Shown one piece after another: positions 43,993 to 52,791 of a stretch of DNA of 64,000 bases. The DNA comes from a bacterium (GTDB taxonomy: Bacteria; Cyanobacteriota; Vampirovibrionia; Gastranaerophilales; Gastranaerophilaceae), in NCBI GenBank assembly GCA_017470815.1, contig JAFUXT010000003.1:1-64000 (forward strand), written 5' to 3'. The notes under the pieces are model-generated. The model had not been told where the DNA came from and did no database searches. It saw nothing but the letters and a program-made list of their open reading frames with translations. The position numbers were made by a program, and so were the translations under genes. Position 1 is the stretch's first letter. Each line of letters begins with the position of its first letter.

Positions 43993-44829
43993 TTATCCTT
44001 TTACTGCGCCTTCATTTTCACCTGAAATGAAGTATTTTTGCATAGCAAGAAAAAATATTATAATAGGAACGGTTGAAATTATTGAGCCTGCGGCAATAAA
44101 ACGCCAATTTGATGAGAACATTCCCTGCAAATTATTCACTCCGACAGGCAAAGTAAACATGGATTCTTTTGTTAAAACGATACTTGGCCATAAAAATTCT
44201 CCCCATGAGCCTATAAATGTAAATATTGCCAAAACCGCCAAAGAAGGTTTTACCATTGGTAAAAGTACTTTCCAAAATACCTGAAAAACATTACACCCGT
44301 CAACAATTGCTGCTTCTTCCATTTCCTTTGGAATTGCCAAAAATGCCTGACGCATAAGAAATATCCCAAATGCACTCACCGCAAAAGGCATTATAAGCCC
44401 GATAAACCCTAAAGTATCGCCATAAGTATCAACAAGGTGAAGTTTTAGCGTTATCAGGTAAACAGGTAACATTATTGCCTGAAACGGTATCATAATCGTT
44501 GACAAAATTGCAAAAAATGTAATTTTTTTACCTTTAAACTCCATTCTTGCTAAAGGATACGCAGCAAGGGATGATAAAATCAAATTCAAAACAACGGTTG
44601 CTCCGGCAACAATCATTGAATTTATAAAATAACGCATTAAATCAACTCTTTGCCATACTCCGATATAATTATCCCAGGTAAAATCCTGCGGAATTATTGT
44701 TGGCGGATATGCAAAAATATTCTCTCCTGCGCCTTTTAGTGAGGTCGATAAAAGCCAGATAAAAGGGAAAATCGACAACAACGATACGATAATTAGTATT
44801 ATATGTGTTGGTATATTTTTAAATTTCAT
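43993..44829 (-). CDS. ABC transporter permease, sugar type (MalG/UgpE family)
   Basis: 278 residues with six membrane segments. The EAA loop EEAAIVDGCNVFQVFWKVLLPMVKPSLAVLAIF is present. The start MKFKNIPTHIILIIVSLLSIFPFIWLLSTSLK is typical of MalG/UgpE permeases for carbohydrates. Its partner permease and ATPase are not in the window; a candidate binding protein is encoded at 59621. TATAAT ends seven bases before the ATG, so this mRNA may also be leaderless. Confidence 0.92.
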   Translation of the reverse strand: MKFKNIPTHIILIIVSLLSIFPFIWLLSTSLKGAGENIFAYPPTIIPQDFTWDNYIGVWQRVDLMRYFINSMIVAGATVVLNLILSSLAAYPLARMEFKGKKITFFAILSTIMIPFQAIMLPVYLITLKLHLVDTYGDTLGFIGLIMPFAVSAFGIFLMRQAFLAIPKEMEEAAIVDGCNVFQVFWKVLLPMVKPSLAVLAIFTFIGSWGEFLWPSIVLTKESMFTLPVGVNNLQGMFSSNWRFIAAGSIISTVPIIIFFLAMQKYFISGENEGAVKG

Positions 44830-44875
44830 CAACTCTATTATATATGTTGTATAAATTTTAGTCCATAACTTATTA

Positions 44876-45394
44876 CTAATTAAATTTTATTATTTCAACC
44901 GGTTTTTCAAAAACTTTTTCAGATGTTACCGTAAGATAATAGTTATTTTTAAAAACGGTTGTATAGTAGTCCTTTACAGATGTATGCTGTTTATAAGTCG
45001 CTTCTTTCAGTGTCCAGAAACGGTAAAATTCATCAGCATTGATAAAATTTTCATTGTAGTGTTGTGATAATTTTTCGAAATTTCGTTCTTTTGCAAATTC
45101 TATGTCAATTCCACATTCATTTTCATCAAAGCAAACAACTGCATAATCTTTAGAATGGGAAAGGCTGAAATTAAGATTAGAATTTTTAAATTGAGGTTTT
45201 CCATTTTTATCAATCACAATTTCGCAGTCGTCAATTTTGTAGATTTTCTTTGCAACATTTTTTATTAAATATCTGCCGATAGCGTATTCAAAAAATCTTT
45301 TTTCGCTTTTGATTTCCTTGTCAGTGTATTTTGACAAAAAAATTTTATCGTGTGTTTGTTTAAATTTTTCAATATCAATATAATAAATATTCAT
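44876..45394 (-). CDS. 4'-phosphopantetheinyl transferase (Sfp type)
   Basis: 172 residues, short for the Sfp group. Signature motifs are NFSLSHSKDYAVVCF, GIDIE (Mg-binding) and FWTLKEATYK. It transfers phosphopantetheine from CoA to carrier proteins such as ACP. No polyketide or peptide synthetase is nearby, so it may be the cell's acyl-carrier-protein enzyme. Confidence 0.88.
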   Translation of the reverse strand: MNIYYIDIEKFKQTHDKIFLSKYTDKEIKSEKRFFEYAIGRYLIKNVAKKIYKIDDCEIVIDKNGKPQFKNSNLNFSLSHSKDYAVVCFDENECGIDIEFAKERNFEKLSQHYNENFINADEFYRFWTLKEATYKQHTSVKDYYTTVFKNNYYLTVTSEKVFEKPVEIIKFN

Positions 45395-45463
45395 AATAAT
45401 TTAAAAATTCTATTTTTAGAAAAAGAAACAGGCAAAATTTGATAATTTTAGTAATAAAACTGA

Positions 45464-45739
45464 TTAAATATTATGCATGCTATCAAAAATTTCTTTTTTC
45501 TGAACCCAAACTTCCATTCCGAGTTCTGCCCCTGTTTTTGTTACGGCTTCTTTAATTTCTTTGAATGAATAGGTCGATTTTTCAATATCACAAAGCATAA
45601 ACATTACAAAATGCCCCTGCATAAGAGTTTGTTTTATGTCTTCAATATTAACTTCATATTGTGCCAATATTGTTGTAACTTTGGCTACAATACCGACTTT
45701 ATCAATACCTGAAACTGTAACAAATATCTTTGAACTCAT
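45464..45739 (-). CDS. ACT domain protein (UPF0237 type)
   Basis: 91 residues: one ACT domain (MSSKIFVTVSGIDKVGIVAKVTTILAQ) followed by HFVMFMLCDIEKSTYSFKEI and ELGMEVWVQKKEIFDSMHNI. Such stand-alone ACT proteins are thought to sense amino acids. It follows the alanine/sodium symporter gene by 16 bp, so a link to amino-acid uptake is plausible. Confidence 0.88.
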   Translation of the reverse strand: MSSKIFVTVSGIDKVGIVAKVTTILAQYEVNIEDIKQTLMQGHFVMFMLCDIEKSTYSFKEIKEAVTKTGAELGMEVWVQKKEIFDSMHNI

Positions 45740-45755
45740 TATATTATTCCTTATT

Positions 45756-47273
45756 TTATTTATTTATCCATTTTGCAATATTATGTGTATTGCAGTATTC
45801 TTTAAGGTCTTTTTTAACGTCTTTGCAAAGTATATAAAGAACAATTACGTTTGGTACACACATTGCAATCATCATTGCATCAGTAATATCAATTATTGAT
45901 TTAACATTCATACAAGATCCGATAATTATAAATAAACAATAAATCATGTTGAATGTTAATACACGTTTTTTGCCTTCGCCTAAAAGGAATGTCCATGCTT
46001 TTTGACCATAATAAGCCCAGCTTATTAATGTGGACATTGCAAATAATACTGCAATTATTGAAAGTATTATCGGGAAAAATGGAATAACTGACTGAAAAGC
46101 ATTAGATGCAAGTTCAATCCCTGAAATTTTACCTACAGATGTATTATCCAATACTCCGGAAAATACAATTGCAAAAGAAGTAAATAAGCATAAAACCCCT
46201 GTTAAAAATGTTTCTAACAATGCTACAAATCCTTGTGAAACATGTTCTTTGGTTTGAGCAGTTGCATATACAATTGCCGCCGCACCTGTTCCTGCTTCAT
46301 TTGACTGAACAGAACGTCTTAAACCAATTATTATTGTTCCAAATACACCTCCTGCAACAGCTGTCGGATGGAAAGCTTCTTTGATAATCAATGCAATTCC
46401 GGCAGGGATATCCATAAAATGATAACCGATAACAATAATGCCTGAAATTATGTATAGCGCACACATTGTAGGAGTCAGAATTGTTGTAACTTTAGCTATA
46501 CTTTTAATACCTCCGACAACTACAAGTCCGATTAAAATAGCAGCCGTAAGACCAATTACCCATGTAAAACCATGAAATATACTATGTTCGCCGCCGGTAA
46601 TAAATATTATCTGATGTGCGGTTTGGTTTATCTGAATCATATTACCGCCGGTTATACCCCCGCCGATACAAAGAATAGCAAAGATTACGGATAACGGTTG
46701 ACCTAACCAGCGCATATTTTTTCTTGTAAGTCCATGTGCTATATAGTGCATAGGTCCGCCTGAAATAGAACCGTCTAAGTTAAATCTTCTGTATTTTACC
46801 GCCAATGTTGCTTCGACAAATTTAATTGACATACCCAAAATTGCGCCTAAAAATATCCAAAATGCGGCTCCGGGGCCTCCGATTGAGATTGAAATTGCAA
46901 CACCTGCAATACTTCCTATACCGATGGTTCCTGACAATGCAGTTGCTAAAGCCTGAAATGATGAAACTTCACCTTCTCCCGAACCGTCTTTTTTAGGTTT
47001 TACAATTAAATCAATAGCATGTTTAAATCCCCATATTGCAATGCCTTTGAAATAAATCGTAAAAAATATACCTGCAAATAATATCCAGAAAATAATTATA
47101 GGAACTTCAATATGAGTTGTTCCGTGAGTATATTTTATCGGATAGAAAATTATCTTCGCAATAAAATCAGAGACAGGAGCAATATGTTTATCCATAAAAG
47201 CATCTACATTCATTGCGTTTGCACTCTGTATTCCGCTTAAAATTAACATCATAAAGGTTAAAAATTTTTTCAT
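45756..47273 (-). CDS. Sodium:alanine/glycine symporter (AGCS family)
   Basis: 505 residues, about 11 membrane helices after a cleavable-looking N-terminus. Family signatures are SGTIGIGSIAGVAISISIGGPGAAFWIFLGA, KFVEATLAVKYR, GGPMHYIAHGL and QSNEAGTGAAAI. It imports alanine or glycine with sodium. GAAAGGATA precedes the ATG. It probably forms an operon with the ACT protein. Confidence 0.93.
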   Translation of the reverse strand: MKKFLTFMMLILSGIQSANAMNVDAFMDKHIAPVSDFIAKIIFYPIKYTHGTTHIEVPIIIFWILFAGIFFTIYFKGIAIWGFKHAIDLIVKPKKDGSGEGEVSSFQALATALSGTIGIGSIAGVAISISIGGPGAAFWIFLGAILGMSIKFVEATLAVKYRRFNLDGSISGGPMHYIAHGLTRKNMRWLGQPLSVIFAILCIGGGITGGNMIQINQTAHQIIFITGGEHSIFHGFTWVIGLTAAILIGLVVVGGIKSIAKVTTILTPTMCALYIISGIIVIGYHFMDIPAGIALIIKEAFHPTAVAGGVFGTIIIGLRRSVQSNEAGTGAAAIVYATAQTKEHVSQGFVALLETFLTGVLCLFTSFAIVFSGVLDNTSVGKISGIELASNAFQSVIPFFPIILSIIAVLFAMSTLISWAYYGQKAWTFLLGEGKKRVLTFNMIYCLFIIIGSCMNVKSIIDITDAMMIAMCVPNVIVLYILCKDVKKDLKEYCNTHNIAKWINK

Positions 47274-47449
47274 TTAATTGTTATCCTTTCGGCTTTGCAA
47301 GGTAAATCCAACCTGTTTTTTAAATTTCTGCTAAAAGTATAGCAAAAACATGAAAATCTGTCTGTTTATCGCATTTATTTATTTCGGTTTGTAACAAGGA
47401 ATTAAATTTTAAAGCAAAAAATATATTTTAGTGTTTTATATTCAGTGTC

Positions 47450-49423
47450 ATGATAATTAGTCCCGTAAAAGTGCCTGTAATTCCATATTTTAATACTCAA
47501 CAGGCTCAAATTCTGCATAAAAATCTTCTTACTTTGCCGTATCAAAATGACAGGGCGGAGTTTAGTTTTACGGGAATTTTTGAGAGTTCAAATGTTCCGA
47601 TAAGACTTGATCAGGCTCAGGAACATTCGGGAATACATTGTCCAAATTGCGGGATAGCAATGCTGTCAAAACACGATTATGACTGTATTGTAAAGAAAAC
47701 AATGAATGCCTCTAATGCAGAGCAACTTGTTAATATTATAAAAAATAACAAAAAATTTGTACCTCCGAGGTTTTCACAGATTTTTGACGATATAAAAAGC
47801 CTGCAGAACTGTGAGCAAATGTCTATTCCTGAGTTTAGAGAGGAAATGAGAAAAATTTCTTATTATAAAAAAAGACAGGTTACTCATGGTGTTCGGGATT
47901 ATTTGAGCGAGTACGCACAAAGTTTTGATGTTGAAAAACGGGAAAAAGCACTTGAAAATGTCGATAAAATTCGGACAAAACAAATATATCAGGTTCAAAA
48001 AGATTTGATAATGAATTTTGTTAAAGATTTGAATTTGAATACGGAACAAACAAATCAGGTGCTTGCAAATACTCTTAAGCCCTTATTTGATGCAAACGGC
48101 TATTGTATGCTCTTTAACTACTCAAAAGCAACCGAAGTTCCGCAGGATTATTACGGAGTTTTTATTGTTCAAAGGCTCTTTTATCCTTCAATAAGTCAAA
48201 TTACTCCGATATCTAAATATCCGGTGCATAAAAATTTATCTAATAATAATGTTTTGGTCTGCCAAAATTGTTATCAAAATCAATCCAAAAGTGTTTTTTG
48301 GAAAACTGATAATTATTCTGAATTAAAAGATAATATAAAATCATATTTAACTGATATTTCATATTTGATGGGAACAGGAAAAATGGAATCTTCAAGTGAT
48401 TATCTCAAAGCCTTTTCTTCCATTTCTTCAAAAATTTCAAAACAGAGAATTATATTTACTCCGAGTGAAATTATTGGAATACAAAATATGCAAAGAGCGG
48501 TAAAAAGGCATGAACGCTTTATACCGATAGAGCAAACTCAAGTTGATATTCCATGCGCAGAATGTGGTTCTGTAATGCTTCCGCACGCAAAAAGAAAAGA
48601 GATTGAAAAAGAATTAAAACAATGTTCAACACCTTATGAGTATTCTCAAGTGTTAGAAAAAAATATTAAGTATATAGGGAAAAATTACAGAGTTTTGGCA
48701 AATATATTTTTGGATATTGTAAAAGATAATCCCAATATATCAAATGAAAAATTTGTAAAAGAATTTATCAAAAAAGAAGCGCATTATTCTGATAAAGCAG
48801 TTGAAAATGCCGTAATTACATTTTTGAGTAATCGTTCGTATGTGGCAGATAATTATCCTCCGAAATGTCTTGAAATTTATGATACTTTTTCAAAAAGATT
48901 ATTAAAATATATTTCGCATGGAAATTTTGATGATTATGATGTTCCTGCTTTATATAATGCTTGCCTCAAGGACTTGGATATGAAAAATTATCCTGTTAAG
49001 CCTATTTATATATTGATGAGAAATTTGAAAACAATATCATACAAACATTTATGTGCAACACTTGATAATAAATATAATTTCAATGACAAAGATTCTATAT
49101 ATACGATTTTGTTTCATTTATTTAAGTCCAATGTTGCTACTGTCGATCATCTTATAGCGGAAGTAAAAGGCGGGGAAGGAGATAAATATAATCTTATCGG
49201 ACTTTGCAAAAGTTGTAACAGGACAAAATCACAAAAGAATGTTTATAATTGGTATCTTGAAAATAAACATCTTGAGCCAAATTTGAAAAAACAACTTATG
49301 ATAGTTGATAATATGGCAAAATCAGGACAAATAGAAGGGTATGATGACTGGGCAAAAACTATTGCCCAAAAAGTCTATGAACAAACCTACGGGAAACTTG
49401 ATTTGAGAGAAGATTTTGTTTAA
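47450..49423 (+). CDS. Duplicated zinc-ribbon/HNH-like nuclease protein with 'FSFTG' tag
   Basis: 657 residues, no signal peptide. The N-terminus carries AEFSFTGIF (~residue 39). Two homologous ~220-residue modules follow. Module A starts HCPNCGIAML (~62) and ends VCQNCYQNQSK (~272). Module B starts PCAECGSVML (~370) and ends with an HNH-like motif, VDHLIAEVKGGEGDKYNLIGLCKSCN (~565-591). Each thus has CxxC, a long helical insert, then a second CxxC. In A the DH pair is replaced (QITPIS), so only B seems catalytic. HNH domains cut nucleic acids, but the target here is unknown. It converges with the next gene, sharing TTAA at the stops. TATATT ends seven bases before the ATG. Confidence 0.7.
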   Translation: MIISPVKVPVIPYFNTQQAQILHKNLLTLPYQNDRAEFSFTGIFESSNVPIRLDQAQEHSGIHCPNCGIAMLSKHDYDCIVKKTMNASNAEQLVNIIKNNKKFVPPRFSQIFDDIKSLQNCEQMSIPEFREEMRKISYYKKRQVTHGVRDYLSEYAQSFDVEKREKALENVDKIRTKQIYQVQKDLIMNFVKDLNLNTEQTNQVLANTLKPLFDANGYCMLFNYSKATEVPQDYYGVFIVQRLFYPSISQITPISKYPVHKNLSNNNVLVCQNCYQNQSKSVFWKTDNYSELKDNIKSYLTDISYLMGTGKMESSSDYLKAFSSISSKISKQRIIFTPSEIIGIQNMQRAVKRHERFIPIEQTQVDIPCAECGSVMLPHAKRKEIEKELKQCSTPYEYSQVLEKNIKYIGKNYRVLANIFLDIVKDNPNISNEKFVKEFIKKEAHYSDKAVENAVITFLSNRSYVADNYPPKCLEIYDTFSKRLLKYISHGNFDDYDVPALYNACLKDLDMKNYPVKPIYILMRNLKTISYKHLCATLDNKYNFNDKDSIYTILFHLFKSNVATVDHLIAEVKGGEGDKYNLIGLCKSCNRTKSQKNVYNWYLENKHLEPNLKKQLMIVDNMAKSGQIEGYDDWAKTIAQKVYEQTYGKLDLREDFV

Positions 49424-51471
49424 GCGGCTTGTTTATCGCTCAGTTCGGCTAACATTTCATAAATGGCATTTCGAGGGATTGCTCTTGATGGCATGTTTTG
49501 GAAACCGAATTTCGTAACTAATCTTGTCACTGTTTCGTATTCTGCAGGATTCATTTTTTCAATTAAAATATTTAGTTCTTCTTCAAGTGCTTTTACAGTT
49601 TTTGCAAGTTCCGTATCGGAAGGATTATTTATCATTTTTGTATATTGTTCGTAATATTCAAGACCTTTTGTTTTGTATTCAATAATTGCTTTTGCCTTTT
49701 CAATAATTTTAAGCATATCTGCTTCCTGTTCAGGAGTTAAATTCCCTGATGCTTTCATTTCATTCATTTTTGCAGTCAGATTTCTGATTAAAAAACTATT
49801 TCCGTTTTTCTGTGCCAAAACTTCTTCAGGGCTGAATTGATATTGATTAAACGATTTATTTGATGCAAACATACCGTTTAAACCTGCAACTCTGCCGTTG
49901 CCTTCAATTGTTGTAATATTATCAATCAACGATTTTTCTGCCTGTGCGAGTTGTTCTCCGGTTAATTCAGGAACATCAACATAATTTGGCTGGTAAGATG
50001 TTCCTCTGTTTATTTTTACATCCGCAAAACACTGATATCTTGTTTGTTCGGATTGAACATATTTCAGTAATTTTGTAAATGCATCATCTTCTGTTGATAT
50101 TGAAGGCTTATTCATTTCAGAATATTGCGGGTGTTTATCAACCATTGCATGCAATTTTTTAAATAATGGTTCTAATGCTTTTTCTGCCTGCTCAAGAGAT
50201 TCAGGATTAAATGCTTTTTCTCCTTTTGCTTTCCAATTGGTATGATTGATAAAATCTCTTATGTTCGTACTTAATGCGCTGTCGTCTGTGTAGCACATAT
50301 CTTTTGCAAGTTGAGCAAATTCTTCTTTCATTCCCTGAGGAAGTTTAGGTGCCTTCATCATTTCAGGACCTAAAAAACCTCCTTTTACGATTATTTCTTC
50401 GCTTTCACCGTTTAAAATTCTTGATACGAGTTCGTTTTTGACAATTTCCTGCGCACGTTCTTTTGGGATACCTGCTCTTAATAGTGCTTCTTTGCAGTGT
50501 GTTGCTTCATGCATTACAACATCATCAAGTTCAAATGTTCCCGAACGGTACGCATCAGGATTAATTTCAAGAGTATGTCTGCTTTTGCCGTAACTCCCGC
50601 CATGCTCGATTTGCGCATTCTTTTTAATTTCCAAATTCGGACGCTGATTTTTTGGAATCCCGAGTTCGTCAAACGCCTTATCAAACATTGTTACAACTTC
50701 TTGTTCTACCTGCTCGTCAGACAATCCTGCACGCCTTATTCCTTCGGGTGAGGCTTTAAACTCTGCAACTTTTTGTTCGGTGGTTTTATAAACTTTTCTT
50801 TTCGTTGTTTCTTCAACTTTTTGCGGTTTAAAAAACTTTAGGAAATTTTCTGTTCTGTATTTTAGCACTTCAGGATTAAATTGGGCTTTTACCGCTTTTA
50901 GTCCGGATTTTGTTGTAAATAAAGACACTATTTCTTTAAGATTTGCCATAAATTTATTATTATGGACTTCTGTCAGTATTTGTTCTTTGACACCTTTATC
51001 CAAAACTTTTACATTGAGTTCGCTCATCATTTTGGCTTCTTTAGATACTTGAGCACTCTGTTTTACTCCCAATAGGGTTAATAATGTGCCGACAGTTCCC
51101 TGACCGATGAGGTCAAAAGATTTTTCTGCTTTGTCATATTCACCGTTGCTATAATTCTTAACCGCATCAGCAGAACCTTTAATCATTTGTCCTACGCTCA
51201 ATGCCCCAAAACCCAACAGCATTGCAGGTCCTAAAATCGGAACAACCGAACAAGCCGCAACTGTTCCGGCAAGCAATCCGACGGTTAAAAACGGGTGTTT
51301 TATTGCGGCAGTAACAGGGCTGATTGCGCCTTTACCGAAATTTTTCGCCGCTTCGCTGAAATCAAATTCATTATTATTTGATTTGTCGTTTGTTAGTAAT
51401 TCCTTTTTCCCTTTGAATTGAACACTGTTAATGCCGGACGGCGTATTGCCGATACGATTTACTGTCAGCAT
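49420..51471 (-). CDS. Large HEATH-motif metalloprotein with 'VQFKGK' tag
   Basis: 683 residues. The N-terminus reads INSVQFKGKKEL, then a Gly/Ala-rich hydrophobic region (~60-105, LTVGLLAGTVAACSVVPILGPAMLLGFGALSVGQM) that could enter membranes. Near residue 320 DDVVMHEATHCKEA has an HExxH zinc motif, preceded by a strand-like region (HTLEINPDAYRSGTF), as in zincin proteases. The C-terminal half is helical and polar. No family recognised and no Sec signal. An exported protease or toxin-like protein is a possibility only. AAAGGAAAATTTTATG supports the start. Confidence 0.65.
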   Translation of the reverse strand: MLTVNRIGNTPSGINSVQFKGKKELLTNDKSNNNEFDFSEAAKNFGKGAISPVTAAIKHPFLTVGLLAGTVAACSVVPILGPAMLLGFGALSVGQMIKGSADAVKNYSNGEYDKAEKSFDLIGQGTVGTLLTLLGVKQSAQVSKEAKMMSELNVKVLDKGVKEQILTEVHNNKFMANLKEIVSLFTTKSGLKAVKAQFNPEVLKYRTENFLKFFKPQKVEETTKRKVYKTTEQKVAEFKASPEGIRRAGLSDEQVEQEVVTMFDKAFDELGIPKNQRPNLEIKKNAQIEHGGSYGKSRHTLEINPDAYRSGTFELDDVVMHEATHCKEALLRAGIPKERAQEIVKNELVSRILNGESEEIIVKGGFLGPEMMKAPKLPQGMKEEFAQLAKDMCYTDDSALSTNIRDFINHTNWKAKGEKAFNPESLEQAEKALEPLFKKLHAMVDKHPQYSEMNKPSISTEDDAFTKLLKYVQSEQTRYQCFADVKINRGTSYQPNYVDVPELTGEQLAQAEKSLIDNITTIEGNGRVAGLNGMFASNKSFNQYQFSPEEVLAQKNGNSFLIRNLTAKMNEMKASGNLTPEQEADMLKIIEKAKAIIEYKTKGLEYYEQYTKMINNPSDTELAKTVKALEEELNILIEKMNPAEYETVTRLVTKFGFQNMPSRAIPRNAIYEMLAELSDKQAA

Positions 51472-51611
51472 AAAATTTTCCTTTAACTTTTTACCTATGT
51501 ATTTATAAAGTCAATTTATAATTTATGTTTGCTAAAAAATAAGTGATTGTAAAAAAATATTAAACCGCAAAAAATATTTTTATGATTTTTAATCTTAAAA
51601 AGGAGTGAAAA

Positions 51612-52031
51612 ATGGAAATATCAAATAACATAAGTTTTGGCGCAAAATTTGTAGAAAATAAAGATTTTATCGCAGTCGCAGACTACGCATTCAGCAAACA
51701 CAGAATGGATTTATTTAATGAAGCATTGCAAAATATAGACAGAATCCGCAAAGATACTTTTATAAAAATGGATTTGTGTTATACGGATAAAAAGCCGACA
51801 GTTGTATTTTCAAGATACGAAAAAGGCTGGAATCATAAATTGCAGAAGCAAACAGATAAATATGTATTGAAAAGACAAGTGGATTATATTGCAGAAAATG
51901 AAAAACTTAATCCGTTAAAAATGGCTTTTGATAAAATTATCAAAATGGGTAATAATAAAGCGCGCAACAATACTTTTGATTATGTTGTAATTGAAAAAGA
52001 GCAAAGTAAAAAACCGTATTTTTTGTTTTAG
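51612..52031 (+). CDS. Small protein with 'ISFGAK' N-terminal tag
   Basis: 139 residues: MEISNNISFGAKFVENKDF, then an alpha/beta region (YAFSKHRMDLFNEALQNIDRIRKDTFIKMDLCY) and a basic C-terminal half. AAAGGAG precedes the ATG. Function unknown. The stop shares TTAG with the converging phosphatase gene. Confidence 0.6.
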   Translation: MEISNNISFGAKFVENKDFIAVADYAFSKHRMDLFNEALQNIDRIRKDTFIKMDLCYTDKKPTVVFSRYEKGWNHKLQKQTDKYVLKRQVDYIAENEKLNPLKMAFDKIIKMGNNKARNNTFDYVVIEKEQSKKPYFLF

Positions 52032-52666
52032 ATGATATTAGGTGATTGGACAAAATATTCATTCCCGTTTTCGCTTATAAAGGCGGTCAGCGGATGGTCT
52101 TTAAATTTTCCGCAACCGGTGTCAATACAAATTTTATCTTCCATAATTAAAGGTTTATCAAATTCAGTGTGCCCAAAGATAATTTTTTGAGGCAAATTGT
52201 GTTTATGATTATAAAATTCGCTTCTTATATAAACCATATCAACCAAATCCTGTTGTTCTAAAGGTATTCCTATGCGTATGCCGGCATGGATAAATAAATA
52301 TTTATCAGTCAGAAAATATGGTTTTAGCGAATTAAAAAAATTCCCGTGGATTTTAAAAATATTTTCATAACTCCCGTAACTTCTTGCTGTTGCATCTCCC
52401 CCGTAATTCCAAAATAAATACTTATAATATTCATCACTGTTTGAATGTAAAAGTGCATATTCATGCGAGCCTATCAGATATTCGCAGTTGCAAATATCTT
52501 TCATTGAAATTACTTTATCAACAACTTCTTTTGATTTTTCGCCTCGGTCTATATAGTCACCCATAAAAATTATTTTATCTTCAAATGTGGGGGTAATTTC
52601 GTCCAAAAGTGAGCATAATTTTTCGTATTCGCCATGAATATCTGTTATTGCGATTAATCTTCCCAT
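52028..52666 (-). CDS. Serine/threonine-type metallophosphatase
   Basis: 212 residues. Metal motifs: ITDIHGEYEKL (DxHG), MGDYIDRGEKSKEVVD (GDYxDRG), IGSHEY (GNHE variant with Ser for Asn), FIHAGI and FGHTEF. It resembles PrpA/PrpE and diadenosine-tetraphosphatase-like enzymes. The Asn to Ser change in GNHE affects a metal ligand or transition-state contact, so activity may be altered. Confidence 0.85.
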   Translation of the reverse strand: MGRLIAITDIHGEYEKLCSLLDEITPTFEDKIIFMGDYIDRGEKSKEVVDKVISMKDICNCEYLIGSHEYALLHSNSDEYYKYLFWNYGGDATARSYGSYENIFKIHGNFFNSLKPYFLTDKYLFIHAGIRIGIPLEQQDLVDMVYIRSEFYNHKHNLPQKIIFGHTEFDKPLIMEDKICIDTGCGKFKDHPLTAFISENGNEYFVQSPNII

Positions 52667-52791
52667 ATAAAAAGATTATTATAAAAAACTTTGCAGTTCA
52701 AATGTAATAATTTGCCTGAAGTAATATTGCAAATTTTAGTGTTTATATTACAATTATTAGTATATTGTGTACATAAAAGGAGGATTTCTAT

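Noticed and set aside
43993-44829. A complete sugar ABC transporter locus
   Set aside because: Only one permease is present; neighbours are aroE and a phosphopantetheinyl transferase gene.
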